A stretch of 64,000 nt of DNA from Devosia equisanguinis (GTDB taxonomy: Bacteria > Pseudomonadota > Alphaproteobacteria > Rhizobiales > Hyphomicrobiaceae), in contig CAMDBL010000002.1 of the NCBI GenBank assembly GCA_945889015.1, positions 1 to 64,000 on the forward strand, read 5' to 3'. Of this stretch, positions 61,831 through 64,000 are shown piece after piece. The first letter of the stretch is position 1, and each line of letters starts with the position of its first letter. The notes beneath the pieces are model-generated. The model worked only from the letters and a program-made list of their open reading frames with translations, searched no databases and was not told the DNA's origin. A program made the translations under genes and the position numbers.

Positions 61831-62733
61831 ATGAGCGACGATCAGCTGGCACGCGCCAACATGCGCGGCATCGGCTTCATGCTGGTGTCGATGATGTTCT
61901 ACATCGTCTGCGACGCGCTGACCAAATCGGCGGGGGCGACGCTGCCCGTCGGCGAGGTGATCGCAATCCGCTCGACGGTCGCAGCCCTGCTTCTGGCGCC
62001 GTTCGTGAGCTGGCGCGGCGTGCCCGCCTACCTCAAGCAACTGTGGTCGCCGGCCATGATCGTGCGCAACGTCGGCGACGTCGGCGTCACCATCCTGTTC
62101 TGCATCACGCTGGTGAACGTGCCGATCGCCAACGCCACCTCGATCATGCAGACCTCGCCACTGGCGATCACGGCGGCGGCGGCCCTGTTCCTCAAAGAGC
62201 GCGTCGGCTGGCGGCGGTGGACGGCGACCCTGGTCGGCTTCCTCGGCGCGCTTTTGATCATCCGTCCGGGCAATGCCGATTTCACCTGGTGGTATCTGCC
62301 GGCGATCGTGTCGATCCTGTTCGTGGTCATGCGCGATCTCGGGACGCGTTTCGTCGACAAGACCGTGCCGACGGTGCCGGTGACCTTGTGGACGTTCCTT
62401 CTGACCGTGGCCGGCGCGAGCGTCTTCATGGCGCCGTGGGAGGGATGGCGGACACCGGACAGTCTGGAGTTCGCCAAATGCATGGGGGCAGGCTTCTTCG
62501 TTACGTTCGGCGCCTCGTTCCTCGTAATGTCGCTGCGCTCCGGCGGCGAGATCTCCACGATCGTCGCCTTCCGCTACTCGATCGTGTTGTGGTCGATCGG
62601 CATCGGCTGGCTGGTCTGGGGCCAGCTCCCGCATCCGACTTCGGTGCTGGGCATCATCATCGTGGTCGGTGCCGGCCTCTACACGGTCCATCGCGAGCGG
62701 GTGCGCCGTATGGAAGCGGTACGCAAACCGTGA
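61831..62733 (+). CDS. EamA/DMT family transporter
   Basis: GIGFMLVSMMFYIVCDALTKSAGATLPVGEVIAIRSTVA; two EamA repeats. Confidence 0.88.
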   Translation: MSDDQLARANMRGIGFMLVSMMFYIVCDALTKSAGATLPVGEVIAIRSTVAALLLAPFVSWRGVPAYLKQLWSPAMIVRNVGDVGVTILFCITLVNVPIANATSIMQTSPLAITAAAALFLKERVGWRRWTATLVGFLGALLIIRPGNADFTWWYLPAIVSILFVVMRDLGTRFVDKTVPTVPVTLWTFLLTVAGASVFMAPWEGWRTPDSLEFAKCMGAGFFVTFGASFLVMSLRSGGEISTIVAFRYSIVLWSIGIGWLVWGQLPHPTSVLGIIIVVGAGLYTVHRERVRRMEAVRKP

Positions 62734-62753
62734 AGGTGTCCATGTCGGACGAG

Positions 62754-63140
62754 CTAGTGGAAGTCCTGCTCTTGCAGCTCGATCGGCTGGCCATGCGGCG
62801 TGCGGTGGGCGGCGTGGTCCCAGGCGTGGACATAGCGATGCAAGGTATCGCCCGACGCGATGCCCTTCTCGCCGACGAGCCGCTCCAGAGATCTCAGCCA
62901 GTGCTGATAGTACGTCGACCCGTCGTCGGGATCGCCGCCGGCGCGGGCTTTGCCGATCTCGTCACCGAGCGTTGCGGCCCACTCGCCCCAGGTGAACACG
63001 CCCTTCTGCTGCAGCGACAGCGCGATCGCGAACGCCTGCGCCTGCCAGGGCTCGGTGAACACCGGCGCCTCGCCCTCGCAGGGAATGCCGGGCACCGCGG
63101 CCATCATCTCGCCGACCGGGCTCGATCCCGCGACAGCCAT
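62754..63140 (-). CDS. Nitrile hydratase accessory/activator protein
   Basis: PVFTEPWQAQAFAIALSLQQKGVFTWGEWAATLGDEI...YYQHWLRSLERLV. Confidence 0.85.
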   Translation of the reverse strand: MAVAGSSPVGEMMAAVPGIPCEGEAPVFTEPWQAQAFAIALSLQQKGVFTWGEWAATLGDEIGKARAGGDPDDGSTYYQHWLRSLERLVGEKGIASGDTLHRYVHAWDHAAHRTPHGQPIELQEQDFH

Positions 63141-63799
63141 CACGCCAACTCCATGTAGGGCTCGAACGCCTCGATCGAGACCTCGACGCTGGGGTCGGCA
63201 TCCGGTCCCCACAGCTCGCGATTGTCGAACACGACCGTATAGAGCCACTGCGGGTTCTCCTTGCCCTCCGCGACGACGCTGTCGGGATAGACATGGCACC
63301 CTTGGATGCGCTCGACGATGCCGACGTGACCGCGCGTGAACCGCGGCAGGCGGGTGTGGCTCTTGGGGTGGATGTTCTTCATGCGCACCTTGTCGCCGGC
63401 CTTGAATCGGGCGGGCGCCTGCGCCGGGCGGTCGTACTTGCCTCGGCAGGTGAGGTTGTCGGCGGTCGCGAGGCTGATCGCCGCTTTCTTGAGCGCCCGC
63501 CCGGGGCCGGCCGACCGTCCAGCGTCCACCTCTTCGCGGGTGACGAGGCCGCGTGCGACGCACAGGTTCTCGAGCCGCATCATCCACTTCTCGTAGTAGG
63601 TGACGCCGAGATAGACGTGCGGCGGCAGCACCTCGATCCAGTAGCGGCCGACGTCGATGTTCCATTCCCCGGTCGCCTGCATGGCGCGGTTCATGGCGAG
63701 CACGCGGCCCTCCCAGGGCGCGTGGAACGGCGGCTCGTTCGCCTCGGGCATGACCTTGCCGAAGCCATCCATGCCGCCCATGTCGTGCACGCCGTTCAT
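63140..63799 (-). CDS. nthB: Nitrile hydratase subunit beta
   Basis: [67 protein letters not shown]. Confidence 0.95.
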   Translation of the reverse strand: MNGVHDMGGMDGFGKVMPEANEPPFHAPWEGRVLAMNRAMQATGEWNIDVGRYWIEVLPPHVYLGVTYYEKWMMRLENLCVARGLVTREEVDAGRSAGPGRALKKAAISLATADNLTCRGKYDRPAQAPARFKAGDKVRMKNIHPKSHTRLPRFTRGHVGIVERIQGCHVYPDSVVAEGKENPQWLYTVVFDNRELWGPDADPSVEVSIEAFEPYMELA

Positions 63800-64000
63800 G
63801 CGGAGGCCTCCTGCGCGGCTGTGGGAATGCCGGTGCCGACCATGCTGTCGCGGGTGACGATGGCGGCGAGCTTCTCCTCGCTCCAGCCTTCGGTTCCCGC
63901 GGGCCGCATCGGCAGCACGATGAAACGTGTCTCGGCGGTCGAATCCCAGACCCGGATCCTGGTCTCGGCCGGCAGCGTGACGCCGAAATCCGACAGCACC
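63796..64000 (-). CDS. nthA: Nitrile hydratase subunit alpha, C-terminal part (gene runs off the window)
   Basis: [49 protein letters not shown]. Confidence 0.9.
   Translation of the reverse strand, partial: VLSDFGVTLPAETRIRVWDSTAETRFIVLPMRPAGTEGWSEEKLAAIVTRDSMVGTGIPTAAQEASA

Overview
64 kb window of a high-GC alphaproteobacterial chromosome (family assignment is inference). Mostly ordinary housekeeping content with a few accessory patches. In order: end of a polysaccharide/secondary-modification cluster (truncated GT2, FkbM methyltransferase, NodU-type carbamoyltransferase, PP2C-like phosphatase, GT4); tungstate ABC transporter tupABC with a divergent HTH+PBP regulator; scoAB; AsmA-like protein; phytoene-dehydrogenase-like oxidoreductase; rarA; a bciA-like 8-vinyl reductase; a class III aminotransferase; a MotA/ExbB-like plus OmpA-like pair; suhB; tyrS/anmK; an Rrf2-cysteine desulfurase-sufBCDS-sufT cluster; puuD; purA; a PLP decarboxylase; an inverse-autotransporter-type barrel; hsp20; dapB-rimM; pnp-rpsO; and a nitrile hydratase cluster cut by the window end. 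The strongest anomaly is at 23.73-24.31 kb. The 3' end of tyrS has been replaced by a short low-GC segment encoding a different S4 domain plus a DUF1508/YegP-like domain, and the displaced GC-rich native S4 tail is still present immediately downstream. Other notable items are a nonsense-interrupted EamA gene, a ROSE-like RNA thermometer in front of hsp20, a GrlR-like protein with a 15-bp tandem duplication, and an orphan intimin-type barrel. All family calls are from reading the translations. No database search was run. Start codons are best guesses.
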